A stretch of DNA of 64,000 bases from Micrococcus lylae NBRC 15355. GTDB lineage: Bacteria; Actinomycetota; Actinomycetes; Actinomycetales; Micrococcaceae. A model generated the notes under the pieces. That model was not told the origin of the DNA and did not search any database. It saw only the letters and a list, made by a program, of their open reading frames with translations. Made by a program: the position numbers and the translations under genes. The DNA is taken from assembly GCF_001570885.1 (NCBI RefSeq), contig NZ_BCSN01000001.1, positions 1-64,000 on the forward strand. The letters run 5' to 3'. Numbering within the stretch: position 1 is the first letter of the stretch; every line of letters starts with the position of its first letter. Positions 38,550-47,149 of the stretch are shown here, piece by piece.

Positions 38550-38571
38550 GGGAAGGGGACACGGGTGCGGA

Positions 38572-39495
38572 TCAGCCGAAGACGACCGTGCGACGCCCGT
38601 CCAGCAGGACGCGGTGCTGGGCGTGCCAGCGGACGGCCTGGACGAGGGTGTTGCCCTCCACGTGCCGGCCGCGGGCCACGAAGTCCGCGGCGGTCTGCGC
38701 GTGGGTGACCGGCTGGACGGACTGGGCGATGATCGGGCCCTCGTCCAGGTCCGCGGTGACGTAGTGGGCGGTGGCGCCGATGAGCTTCACGCCGCGTTCA
38801 TGGGCCTGGTGGTAGGGGCGCGCGCCCTTGAAGGACGGCAGGAACGAGTGGTGGATGTTGATGGCACGGCCCTCGAGCTCCGCGCAGAGCTCGTCCGAGA
38901 GGATCTGCATGTAGCGGGCGAGGACCACCAGGTCGATGTCGAACTCCTCGATGAGCTCGCGCAGGCGGGCCTCGGCTGCGGCCTTCGTCTGGGTGCCGGT
39001 GGCGGAGACCGGGACGTGGATGAACGGGACGCCGTAGAAGGAGGCCAGCGGCTGCAGGTCCAGGTGGTTGGAGACCACCACCGGAATTTCGATCGGAAGG
39101 GTGCCCGCGCGCTGCTGGAACAGCAGGTCGTTCAGGGTGTGGCCGTCCTTGGAGCACATCACCAGCGTGCGGGTGCGGACCGCGGCGTCCCAGAGCTGCA
39201 GGTGCATGCCGAACCGCTCGCCGACCGGGGCGAGGGCGGCGTCCACGGCGTCGCGTGCGGCCGGGGTGTGGAATTCCACACGCATGAAGAAGGTGCCGGT
39301 GTCCGGGGAGTCGTACTGCTGGGACTCGGTGATGTCCGCGTCCACCTCGAGCAGGGCGCCGGAGACCGCGTGCACGATGCCCCGGGTGTTGGTGCAGGAC
39401 AGCGTCAGGACGAACTCGCGCTCGCCGGCAGCGGGGGAGGCGGCTGCACCGGTGGGGGCGGGGGAGGGCAGGCGGACGGCGTCGGAGGCAGACAT
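38572..39495 (-). CDS. purU: Formyltetrahydrofolate deformylase
   Basis: 307 residues. It hydrolyses 10-formyl-THF to formate and THF, balancing one-carbon pools. An N-terminal ACT domain (EFVLTLSCTNTRGIVHAVSGALLEVDADITES) is followed by a formyltransferase-like domain with VMCSKDGHTLNDLL, NHLDL, and the active site INIHHSFLPSFKGARPYHQA plus ATAHYVTADLDEGPII. The start is at 39495 or three codons earlier (39504); neither has a strong ribosome site. A much longer upstream extension is only the antisense of the disordered gene. Functional companions in the window are purN, glyA and folD. Confidence 0.94.
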   Translation of the reverse strand: MSASDAVRLPSPAPTGAAASPAAGEREFVLTLSCTNTRGIVHAVSGALLEVDADITESQQYDSPDTGTFFMRVEFHTPAARDAVDAALAPVGERFGMHLQLWDAAVRTRTLVMCSKDGHTLNDLLFQQRAGTLPIEIPVVVSNHLDLQPLASFYGVPFIHVPVSATGTQTKAAAEARLRELIEEFDIDLVVLARYMQILSDELCAELEGRAINIHHSFLPSFKGARPYHQAHERGVKLIGATAHYVTADLDEGPIIAQSVQPVTHAQTAADFVARGRHVEGNTLVQAVRWHAQHRVLLDGRRTVVFG

Positions 39496-39645
39496 GCCTG
39501 CCATCAAACCACGGGGACGGTCGCGTCGAACCGGGGGGTCGGCCGATGACCACACAGCGGAAGGTGTGACATTCTCGGGTCTGAACTGTCTCCGCGACCG
39601 CGGAATCAGCAGTGACATCGACCGGAAGTAGACAGAGGAGACATC

Positions 39646-41973
39646 ATGGACAACCCCATCGTCTATGTGGTGATCGCCGCCATCATCGTGGTGCTGCTGA
39701 TCCTCATCATCCTGAGCGTCGTCGCCGGCAAGCGCCGGGCGAACGCCGAGCTCGAACAGGAGCAGCGCGAGAAGAAGGCCGGCATCAAGGACGGCGTGGT
39801 CCCGGGCGACGAAGACAAGGTCGCCGGGGCCGACCGCGTGACGCCCCGGAAGAAGGCGACCAAGGACGTCACGGCGGCGAAGGGTGCCGACGGTGCCAAG
39901 GGGGCCGATGAGGCCGCCGCGGGCACGGCTGCCGCGGACTCGGGCGCCGTGAAGGCCGGCGGCAAGGACGGCCAGGACCCGGACGTGTTGAAGGACGCCG
40001 ATGTGCAGGCCGGCGGCAAGGATGTGCAGGTGGACGAGGCCGATGCCGACGCCGCCGCGAAGGTCGGCAAGGGAGGCCCGTGGGACACCCCGACCGCACC
40101 GGATGCCAAGGACCCGAGCAAGCGCAAGCCGATCAAGTTCACCGAGGGTGAGAAGGTCTCCGAGGCGGAGGCCGCTCGTGACGGCAAGGCCCCGAACGCC
40201 CCGAAGGAGAGCGGCACGGGCAGCACGACCGCTGCCGCTGTCTCCGGCGGTGCCGTGGCCGGTGGTGCTGCCGCCGCGTCCCAGGACGAGAAGGACGCCG
40301 ACGAGGGCGGCGCCGTGAAGGCCGACGAGAAAAGCGCCGACGAGGCCGGCACCGTGAAGGCCGACGAGAAGACCGCCGCCCCGGCTGCTGAGCAGAAGGT
40401 CGCCCACAAGGACGCCGATCGTGAGGGCGCCGAGCGTGAGGTCGCGGACAAGGGCGCCGTGGGTGCCGGTGCCGAGAAGTCCGGCGTTTCCCAGGACGCC
40501 GATGTGCAGGCCGGTGGCCGTGGCGTGACGGTGGACGAGGCCGCAGACGGTCAGCAGGCCGCCGACGTCCCCGAGGACAAGGCCGCTGAGACGGGCTCCG
40601 AGGACAAGGCCGCTGAGACGGCCTCCGAGCCGGCGCCGGTGACCGACTCCCAGCGTCAGGTCCAGCAGGCCACCGCAGCCACTGCGGCGGGTGTCGTCGG
40701 CGGGACCGCAGCCGCCGCGACCGCCGGTGTGGCCGGCGGTCAGGGCGTGCAGGTCGACGAAGCCGAGGCCGAGACGGGCCAGGGCACCGCCCCGACCGGC
40801 AAGGCTGATCAGGCCGACCAGGCCGACGGCGAGCCGGCCCTGGCGATGTCCTCCAAGGACGAGGACCGCATGGCCGCCACTGTCGACTCCGACAAGACCG
40901 CCGCGGTCGACGCCGACAAGGCTGCCACTGTCGACGCCGACAAGAAGGAGACCGTCCAGGCCGCCGAGGCCGAAAAGTCGCAGGGCTCCGGCGCAGGCAC
41001 CGCCGCCGTGGTGGGCGGCACCGCCGTCGCCGGCGGCGCTGTGGCTGCCGGTGCGGCCGCCCACGCCGCCCGGACCGAGAAGGCCGAGGCTCCGAAGGAA
41101 GGCACCTACGGCGCTCAGACCCTGACGAGCGGCACTGACGTCCCGGGCACCGAGAAGGACCACGGCGACCTGCTGGACGAGCCCACCGCCGGCCGCACCG
41201 CCGACGGCACGAAGATCGAGACCGTGACCGACGAGCAGCTCAAGGCCCGGGCCGAGGGTGACGACGTCGACGGTGCGGACACGGCCGACGCCGCACGGAC
41301 CGATGCCGGCCGAGCGGACGCCGCGCAGACCGATGCCGGCCGAGCGGACGCCGCGCAGACCGTTTCCGGCCCTGCCGACGCCCCGCAGACCGACACCGCC
41401 GACTCCGGACGCGAGACGGCCGCCCAGATGGACGGCTACTCCGTGACCGGCGTGCCCGGCTACGCGGGACCGGTCTCCGAGCGCGCCCGGCGCGAGATCG
41501 CCGAGGACGAGGCCAAGGCATCCGCCGCCGGCGCCTCGGACGCCGGTGCAGGCACAGCCGACACCGACAAGGTCGGCGCCGACCAGGCTGATGCGGACAA
41601 GGCCGCCACCGGCAATGCCGCCACCGGCAATGCCGCCACCGGCAATGCCGCCACCGGCAATGCCGGCACCGACCGTCATGAGGTCCAGTCCGAGGAGGCC
41701 CTCGGCGAGCACCACACCCCGGCCGCCCAGGGCCCGGTGTCCGTGGGTGCCTCCGGCACCGCGGCCGGCACCTCCGCCGAGGCCACGGCCTCGAAGCGTC
41801 AGGAGGACGGCTCCCTGAAGGAGACCATCGTGGAGACCGCCAAGGGTGCCGCTTCCGTGGCCGCGAAGGGGGCCGCCAAGGGCGCCGAGGCCGGCGCCAA
41901 GGGTGCTGTGAAGGGCGCCGCCTTCCTCCGCGACAAGCTGGCCCAGGCCCAGGAGCGCCGCTGGAAGAAGTGA
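39646..41973 (+). CDS. Very large disordered protein with one N-terminal membrane helix
   Basis: 775 residues. One membrane helix at residues 5-28 (IVYVVIAAIIVVLLILIILSVVAG) is followed by about 700 residues that are Ala, Asp, Lys, Glu and Gly-rich and probably disordered. There are three Ala/Gly glycine-zipper-like stretches (AAAVSGGAVAGGAAAA, AAGVVGGTAAAATAGVAGG, AAVVGGTAVAGGAVAAGAAA) and a C-terminal amphipathic helix (KETIVETAKGAASVAAKGAAKGAEAGAKGAVKGAAFLRDKL). Tandem repeats of 15 and 30 bp are present. GGAG precedes the ATG. No family was recognised; the homologous core appears to be just the anchor helix. The role is unknown; an envelope or stress (LEA-like) function is speculative. 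Confidence 0.75.
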   Translation: MDNPIVYVVIAAIIVVLLILIILSVVAGKRRANAELEQEQREKKAGIKDGVVPGDEDKVAGADRVTPRKKATKDVTAAKGADGAKGADEAAAGTAAADSGAVKAGGKDGQDPDVLKDADVQAGGKDVQVDEADADAAAKVGKGGPWDTPTAPDAKDPSKRKPIKFTEGEKVSEAEAARDGKAPNAPKESGTGSTTAAAVSGGAVAGGAAAASQDEKDADEGGAVKADEKSADEAGTVKADEKTAAPAAEQKVAHKDADREGAEREVADKGAVGAGAEKSGVSQDADVQAGGRGVTVDEAADGQQAADVPEDKAAETGSEDKAAETASEPAPVTDSQRQVQQATAATAAGVVGGTAAAATAGVAGGQGVQVDEAEAETGQGTAPTGKADQADQADGEPALAMSSKDEDRMAATVDSDKTAAVDADKAATVDADKKETVQAAEAEKSQGSGAGTAAVVGGTAVAGGAVAAGAAAHAARTEKAEAPKEGTYGAQTLTSGTDVPGTEKDHGDLLDEPTAGRTADGTKIETVTDEQLKARAEGDDVDGADTADAARTDAGRADAAQTDAGRADAAQTVSGPADAPQTDTADSGRETAAQMDGYSVTGVPGYAGPVSERARREIAEDEAKASAAGASDAGAGTADTDKVGADQADADKAATGNAATGNAATGNAATGNAGTDRHEVQSEEALGEHHTPAAQGPVSVGASGTAAGTSAEATASKRQEDGSLKETIVETAKGAASVAAKGAAKGAEAGAKGAVKGAAFLRDKLAQAQERRWKK
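41605..41664 (+). repeat. Four 15-bp tandem repeats (GCCACCGGCAATGCC) in the disordered gene
   Basis: Units start at 41605, 41620, 41635 and 41650 and encode ATGNA repeats. About 300 bp earlier (from 41298) a 30-bp unit encoding DAGRADAAQT is present in about two copies. Both keep the reading frame. Confidence 0.9.
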
Positions 41974-42010
41974 TCCGCTGACAGGCGCCGCGGACGCACG
42001 CGGCTCCGGA

Positions 42011-42057
42011 CAGACGACGGCCCCCTCACTTGCGAAAAGTGAGGGGGCCGTCGTCTG
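42011..42057. terminator. Perfect 21-bp hairpin between convergent genes
   Basis: Arm CAGACGACGGCCCCCTCACTT (42011-42031; 21 bases including the first C) pairs perfectly with 42037-42057 around the loop GCGAA. The outer part of each arm is the GACGACGGCC/GGCCGTCGTC half of the dispersed motif. It separates the disordered-protein gene and katA and should stop transcripts from both sides. Confidence 0.88.
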
Positions 42058-42077
42058 CCCATGGACGTCCTGCCGGA

Positions 42078-43562
42078 TCAGACGCCCGGGATCTCATCTC
42101 CGGCGGCGGCCTTCACGGCCTCCTCGATCTTGGCGCCGGTCTCGGCGTCCACGTTCTTCCAGTACTCGAGGGCCTTGGAGAGCACCGGCTCCTTCACGCC
42201 GTCGAGGGCGCCGGCCACGGTCTGCACGAACTCGGCGCGCTCGGCGTCGGAGAACACCTCGCGGACCAGGATGCCGGCCTGGCCGAAGTCGTCGTCGTCC
42301 TTGCGGAGCGTCTGGGACTCGCGGGTCATCTCGCCGTCGGCCTCCCAGCCGTTGTCGACGCGGCCCTCCTCGTCGGACCACGAGTGGTCGAAGGAGTTGG
42401 GGACGTACTGCGGGGCGTTGCCCTGGTGGTGGTACGTCATCTGGCCGTCGAACGTGTAGGAGTTGACCGGGCACTTGGGCTGGTTGACCGGCAGCTGCGC
42501 GAAGTTCGTGCCGATGCGGTAGCGCGCCGCGTCGTGGTACGCGAAGGAGCGGGCCAGCAGCATGCGGTCCGGGGACAGGCCGATGCCCGGCACGGTGTTG
42601 CCCGGGGAGAACGCGGCCTGCTCGATCTGCGCGAAGTGGTTCTCCGGGTTCCGGTTCAGGGTCATGGTGCCGACCTTGATGCGCGGGTAGTCCTTCTGGG
42701 ACCACACCTTGGTCAGGTCGAACGGGTTGTACCGGTAGGTCTTCGCCTCCTCGTACGGCATCACCTGCACGTACAGGTCCCACTTCGGGAAGTTCCCCGC
42801 GGCGATGGACTCGAACAGGTCCTGGCGGTGGTAGTCGGCGTTCTCGCCGGCCATCTTCACGGCCTCGTCATTGGTGAAGTTGTGCACGCCCTGCTGGGAG
42901 ATGAAGTGGTACTTCACCCAGAAGCGCTCGCCCTCGGCGTTGACCCACATGTAGGTGTGGGAGCCGTAGCCGTTCATCTCCGCCCAGGTGCGAGGCAGGC
43001 CGCGCGGGCCCATCAGATAGGTGACCTGGTGGGCGGTCTCCGGGTTGTTCGCCCAGAAGTCCCACTGCATGGTGCCGTCACGCAGGCCGGAGTCCGGCAG
43101 GCGCTTCTGCGAGCGGATGAAGTGGGTGAACTTCATGGGGTCGCGCATGAAGAACACCGGGGTGTTGTTGCCGACCAGGTCGTAGTTGCCCTCCTCCGAG
43201 TAGAAGCGGAGGGAGAAGCCGCGCACGTCGCGCCAGGTGTCCGGGGAGCCCAGCTCACCGGCCACGGTGGAGAAGCGGGCGAGCATCTCGGTCTTGGTCC
43301 CCGGCTGGAACACGAGGGCCTTGGTGTACTGCGAGACGTCCTCGGTGACCTCGAACTCGCCGAACGCGCCGGAGCCCTTCGCGTGGGGACGGCGCTCCGG
43401 GATGTTCATCCGGTTGAAGTGCTGGTGTGTCTCCACGAGGTGGGAGTCGTGCAGGACGACCGGGCCGTCCGGGCCCACCGTCAGCGACTGGCGGTCCGAC
43501 ACGGCCGGGGCGCCCGACTGCGTCGTCGATCCGGTGGCGTGGGGAGTCTTCTTCTCGATCAT
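42078..43562 (-). CDS. katA: Catalase (haem, small-subunit clade)
   Basis: 494 residues, close to the well-studied Micrococcus luteus catalase in size. It dismutates hydrogen peroxide. Features are [16 protein letters not shown] with catalytic His 60, the [22 protein letters not shown] and distal Asn region, and the haem-ligand motif [14 protein letters not shown] (Tyr 342). The ATG at 43562 follows AAGGAGTG; upstream in-frame codons are non-coding. A possible promoter TTACAG-17 bp-CACAGT lies 70 bp upstream. It is divergent from glyA and convergent with the disordered gene. Confidence 0.96.
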   Translation of the reverse strand: MIEKKTPHATGSTTQSGAPAVSDRQSLTVGPDGPVVLHDSHLVETHQHFNRMNIPERRPHAKGSGAFGEFEVTEDVSQYTKALVFQPGTKTEMLARFSTVAGELGSPDTWRDVRGFSLRFYSEEGNYDLVGNNTPVFFMRDPMKFTHFIRSQKRLPDSGLRDGTMQWDFWANNPETAHQVTYLMGPRGLPRTWAEMNGYGSHTYMWVNAEGERFWVKYHFISQQGVHNFTNDEAVKMAGENADYHRQDLFESIAAGNFPKWDLYVQVMPYEEAKTYRYNPFDLTKVWSQKDYPRIKVGTMTLNRNPENHFAQIEQAAFSPGNTVPGIGLSPDRMLLARSFAYHDAARYRIGTNFAQLPVNQPKCPVNSYTFDGQMTYHHQGNAPQYVPNSFDHSWSDEEGRVDNGWEADGEMTRESQTLRKDDDDFGQAGILVREVFSDAERAEFVQTVAGALDGVKEPVLSKALEYWKNVDAETGAKIEEAVKAAAGDEIPGV

Positions 43563-43628
43563 GCTCACTCCTTGCGGTTCCGTCCGGGCCGGGCCCGGGT
43601 TTCCGCCCTCTTCCGGAGGGCTCACTCC

Positions 43629-43657
43629 ACTGTGTCACCTGGCGTCCGAAGCTGTAA
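43629..43657 (-). promoter_or_regulatory. Candidate katA promoter
   Basis: On the minus strand TTACAG (43657-43652), a 17-bp spacer, then CACAGT (43634-43629). No OxyR/FurA-like palindrome was recognised. A partial dispersed motif with a GCGAAAGTG piece lies further out at 43688-43718. Confidence 0.35.
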
Positions 43658-43763
43658 GGGGCGGTGTGCTCCGGCGGTGACGCCCACAGCGAAAGTGGTG
43701 CGGGCCGTCGTCGCCGAAGCGGCCATGGACGCACACCGCTGCGAGCGGCGCCACACCCCTGGC

Positions 43764-43769
43764 TAGGAT
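43764..43769 (+). promoter_or_regulatory. Probable glyA -10 box (TAGGAT)
   Basis: TAGGAT about 60 bp before the glyA GTG, giving a leader near 55 nt with GAAGGGAAAG as ribosome site. The leader is too short for a glycine or THF riboswitch. Confidence 0.4.
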
Positions 43770-43830
43770 GGTCCACGGAGCAGTCCGACCAGCCGAGGGT
43801 CGGAGCAGCCGACCGCCGAAGGGAAAGCCC

Positions 43831-45108
43831 GTGACCCAGCCCGATGTGAACACCCTCCCGCTGTCCGAGGTCGATCCAGAGATCGCCGCCGTCCTGGCCG
43901 ACGAGCTGGGCCGTCAGCGCGGCACGCTCGAGATGATCGCCTCCGAGAACTTCGTGCCTCGCGCGATCCTCGAGACCCAGGGCTCGGTGCTGACCAACAA
44001 GTACGCGGAGGGCTACCCCGGCCGCCGCTACTACGGCGGCTGCGAGTTCGTGGACGTCGCCGAGAACCTCGCCATCGAGCGCGCCAAGGCGCTCTTCGGC
44101 GCAGAGCACGCCAACGTGCAGCCGCACGCCGGCGCCCAGGCGAACGTGGCCGTGATGACCGCCCTGATGGACCACGGGGACACCATGATGGGCATGTCCC
44201 TGGCGCACGGCGGCCACCTCACCCACGGCATGAAGATCAACTTCTCCGGCAAGAACTACACCATCGCCGCCTACGAGGTGGACCCGGAGACCTACACCGT
44301 GGACATGGACAAGGTCCGTGAGCAGGCGCTCGCCTCGAAGCCGAAGGTCATCGTGGCCGGCTGGTCCGCCTACCCGCGCCAGCTGGACTTCGCCGCGTTC
44401 CGTGAGATCGCGGACGAGGTCGGCGCCAAGCTCTGGGTGGACATGGCCCACTTCGCCGGCCTCGTGGCCGCGGGCCTGCACCCGAACCCGGTGCCGCACG
44501 CGGACGTGGTCTCCTCCACCGTGCACAAGACCCTCGCCGGCCCGCGCTCCGGCTTCATCCTCTGCAAGGAGGACCTGAAGAAGAAGATCAACTCGGCCGT
44601 GTTCCCCGGCCAGCAGGGCGGCCCGCTCATGCATGCGATCGCCGGCAAGGCCGTGGCCTTCAAGATCGCGGCCTCCGAGGAGTTCAAGGCCAAGCAGGAG
44701 CGCACCCTGGCCGGCGCCCAGATCCTGGCAGAGCGCCTCTCCGCGAAGGACATGCAGGACCAGGGCGTCTCCGTCCTCACCGGCGGCACCGACGTCCACC
44801 TGGTGCTCGTGGACCTGCGCAACTCGCAGCTGGACGGCCAGCAGGGCGAGGACATCCTGCACGAGGTCGGCATCACCGTGAACCGCAACTCCGTCCCGTG
44901 GGACCCGCGCCCGCCGATGACCACCTCCGGCCTGCGCATCGGCACCCCGGCCCTGGCCTCCCGCGGCTTCGGCGAGGCCGAGTTCCGCGAGGTCTCCGAC
45001 GTCATCGCCGAGGCCCTCAAGCCCGGCGCGGACCTGGAGGCGCTGCGCGGCCGCGTGGCCCAGCTCGCCGACGACTTCCCGCTGTACGACGGCCTCGAGA
45101 ACTGGTGA
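43831..45108 (+). CDS. glyA: Serine hydroxymethyltransferase
   Basis: 425 residues, GTG start. A PLP enzyme that converts serine plus THF to glycine plus 5,10-methylene-THF. Motifs are [30 protein letters not shown], the PLP-lysine segment [14 protein letters not shown] (Lys 233), and [19 protein letters not shown]. Length is standard. It overlaps folD by four bases (GTGA), so the two consecutive one-carbon enzymes are translationally coupled: GlyA makes methylene-THF and FolD converts it to 10-formyl-THF for PurN and PurH. Confidence 0.97.
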   Translation: MTQPDVNTLPLSEVDPEIAAVLADELGRQRGTLEMIASENFVPRAILETQGSVLTNKYAEGYPGRRYYGGCEFVDVAENLAIERAKALFGAEHANVQPHAGAQANVAVMTALMDHGDTMMGMSLAHGGHLTHGMKINFSGKNYTIAAYEVDPETYTVDMDKVREQALASKPKVIVAGWSAYPRQLDFAAFREIADEVGAKLWVDMAHFAGLVAAGLHPNPVPHADVVSSTVHKTLAGPRSGFILCKEDLKKKINSAVFPGQQGGPLMHAIAGKAVAFKIAASEEFKAKQERTLAGAQILAERLSAKDMQDQGVSVLTGGTDVHLVLVDLRNSQLDGQQGEDILHEVGITVNRNSVPWDPRPPMTTSGLRIGTPALASRGFGEAEFREVSDVIAEALKPGADLEALRGRVAQLADDFPLYDGLENW

Positions 45109-46022
45109 CCGCCCAGATGACAGCACAGAAGCTGGACGGCAAGGCCACCGCGGCGGCCATCAAGGACGAGCTGCGCGGACGCGTGGCGCAGCTGGCCGAG
45201 CACGGCTTCACCCCGGGCCTGGGCACCGTCCTGGTGGGCGAGGACCCCGGCTCGCAGAAGTACGTGGCGGGCAAGCACCGCGACTGCGCGGAGGTCGGCA
45301 TCCACTCCATCCAGAAGGAACTGCCGGCCGACGCCACCGAGGAGCAGATCCTCGAGGCCGTGCGCGAGCTGAACGAGGACCCGGACTGCACCGGGTACAT
45401 CGTGCAGCTGCCGCTGCCGAAGCACGTGGACACCCAGAAGGTGCTCGAGGCCATCGACCCGGCCAAGGACGCCGACGGCCTGCACCCGATGAACCTGGGC
45501 CGCCTGGTCGCCTCCGTGGGCGGCGACCTGGACTCCCCGCTGCCGTGCACTCCGGCCGGCTGCGTGGAGCTGCTCAAGCGCCATGGCGTGGAGCTGGCGG
45601 GCAAGCACGTGCTGGTGATCGGCCGCGGCGTGACCATCGGCCGGCCCGCCGGCCTGGTGCTCACCCGCCGCGAGGTCAACGCCACGGTGACCCTGGCGCA
45701 CACCGGCACCACCAACCTGGACGAGCTGCTGGCCGAGGCCGACGTGGTCATCGCCGCCGCCGGCTCCGCCCACATGGTGAAGCCGGAGCAGGTCAAGGAG
45801 GGCGTGATCGTCCTGGACGTGGGCGTCTCCCGGACCACGGACGCCGAGGGCCGTTCCCGCATCTCCGGGGACGTGGACCCGGCCGTGGCCGAGAAGGCCT
45901 CCTGGATGGCGCCGAACCCTGGCGGCGTGGGCCCGATGACCCGCGTCATGCTGCTCGCCAACGTGGTGGAGGCCGCCGAGCGGGCCGCCGCCTCGGGCGA
46001 CTGGGCGGGGGAGACCCGCTGA
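45105..46022 (+). CDS. folD: Methylenetetrahydrofolate dehydrogenase/cyclohydrolase
   Basis: 305 residues if the overlapping GTG is used; an ATG at 45117 is an alternative giving 301. It oxidises 5,10-methylene-THF and hydrolyses methenyl-THF to 10-formyl-THF. Visible are [25 protein letters not shown] with the catalytic Lys (57 from the GTG), [24 protein letters not shown], the dinucleotide site [16 protein letters not shown] (Gly-rich, RGVTIG where many have RSxIVG) and the C-terminal [14 protein letters not shown]. It is coupled to glyA. Confidence 0.95.
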   Translation: MTAQMTAQKLDGKATAAAIKDELRGRVAQLAEHGFTPGLGTVLVGEDPGSQKYVAGKHRDCAEVGIHSIQKELPADATEEQILEAVRELNEDPDCTGYIVQLPLPKHVDTQKVLEAIDPAKDADGLHPMNLGRLVASVGGDLDSPLPCTPAGCVELLKRHGVELAGKHVLVIGRGVTIGRPAGLVLTRREVNATVTLAHTGTTNLDELLAEADVVIAAAGSAHMVKPEQVKEGVIVLDVGVSRTTDAEGRSRISGDVDPAVAEKASWMAPNPGGVGPMTRVMLLANVVEAAERAAASGDWAGETR

Positions 46023-46109
46023 GCCCGCTGGGCTGACCCGGCCGCCGTCCCCTGTGCGCGTCAGCCGTCGGGGGCGGAGTCTCGTCCGCGTCATGGTGCC
46101 GTCCATGCG

Positions 46110-46115
46110 TAGGAT
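46110..46115 (+). promoter_or_regulatory. -10 box of a leaderless mRNA for the ABC-2 exporter
   Basis: TAGGAT followed by exactly six bases and the GTG start at 46122; no ribosome site. It is the same geometry as purN. Confidence 0.6.
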
Positions 46116-46121
46116 GCTGGC

Positions 46122-47147
46122 GTGAGCCACACCACCTCCTCTGCGGGCACCCCCGTGCCCTCCGCCACCGAGACCGCCACCGAGACCGCCGCCGGCACCT
46201 CGGGTACGTCCGTCATCCGCGCCCGCGGCCTGCGCAAGCACTACGGCGACTTCCACGCGGTCCAGGGCATCGACCTGGACGTCACACCGGGGGAGTGCTT
46301 CGGCCTGCTCGGCCCGAACGGCGCCGGCAAGTCCACCACCATGCGCATGCTCGCCGGCGTCTCCCAGCGCACGGCCGGAGAGCTGTCCATCATGGGCATC
46401 GACCCGGAGGAGGACGGCCCCGCGGTCCGCGCGCACCTGGGCGTGGTCCCGCAGCAGGACAACCTGGACGAGGAGCTCACCGCCCGGGACAACCTGCTGA
46501 TCTACGGACGCTACTTCGGCCTGCCCTACTCCTACCTCAAGCCCAAGTCCCTGGAGCTGCTGGAGTTCGCGCAGCTCACGGACAAGGCGGACACCAAGGC
46601 CGACGCCCTCTCCGGCGGCATGAAGCGCCGCCTGGTGATCGCCCGTGCCCTGGTGAACGAGCCGCAGCTGCTGCTGTTGGACGAGCCGACCACCGGCCTG
46701 GACCCGCAGGCCCGCCACATCCTCTGGGACCGCCTCTACCGGCTGAAGGAGCGGGGCACCACGCTGGTGCTCACCACGCACTACATGGACGAGGCCGAGC
46801 AGCTCTGCGACCGGCTCGTGGTGGTGGACGGCGGGCAGATCATGGCCGCCGGCACCCCGCAGGCGCTGATCCGCGAGCACGCCTCCCGCGAGGTCCTGGA
46901 GGTCCGCTTCGGCACGGACCGCAACGAGGCCGCCGCCGAGGTGCTGCGGGCCGAGACCCGCGTGCACCGCATCGAGGTCCTCCCGGACCGTGTGCTGCTC
47001 TACGGCGACCGCGCTGACGAGCTCCAGGACGCCGTCACCGCGCTCGCCGAGGCCGGCCGCGTGACCGCCCCGGTCACCGCGCTGACCCGCCGCGCCTCCC
47101 TGGAGGACGTGTTCCTCATCCTCACCGGCCGCACCCTGGTGGACTGA
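46122..47147 (+). CDS. ABC-2 exporter ATPase (NodI/DrrA-like)
   Basis: 341 residues, GTG start. ATPase motifs are GPNGAGKSTTMRMLAG (Walker A), Q-loop VVPQQDNLDEELT, signature LSGGMKRRLVIARALVNEP, Walker B LLLLDEPTTGLDPQARH and LTTHYMDEAEQLCDRLVVVDGG. The sequence closely follows the NodI/daunorubicin-resistance type. The C-terminal 90 residues form the usual accessory domain. The fused permease gene starts two bases after its stop. The exported compound is unknown; such pairs often handle lipids, glycolipids or drugs. Confidence 0.9.
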   Translation: MSHTTSSAGTPVPSATETATETAAGTSGTSVIRARGLRKHYGDFHAVQGIDLDVTPGECFGLLGPNGAGKSTTMRMLAGVSQRTAGELSIMGIDPEEDGPAVRAHLGVVPQQDNLDEELTARDNLLIYGRYFGLPYSYLKPKSLELLEFAQLTDKADTKADALSGGMKRRLVIARALVNEPQLLLLDEPTTGLDPQARHILWDRLYRLKERGTTLVLTTHYMDEAEQLCDRLVVVDGGQIMAAGTPQALIREHASREVLEVRFGTDRNEAAAEVLRAETRVHRIEVLPDRVLLYGDRADELQDAVTALAEAGRVTAPVTALTRRASLEDVFLILTGRTLVD

Positions 47148-47149
47148 GC

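Noticed and set aside
38572-41715. A long minus-strand open frame covering purU and the whole antisense of the disordered gene
   Set aside because: Only the part from 39495 matches PurU; the rest is the mirror of an Ala/Asp/Lys-rich gene, where stops are rare in several frames.
43770-43830. Glycine or THF riboswitch in the glyA leader
   Set aside because: The leader is only about 55 nt and lacks the conserved cores.
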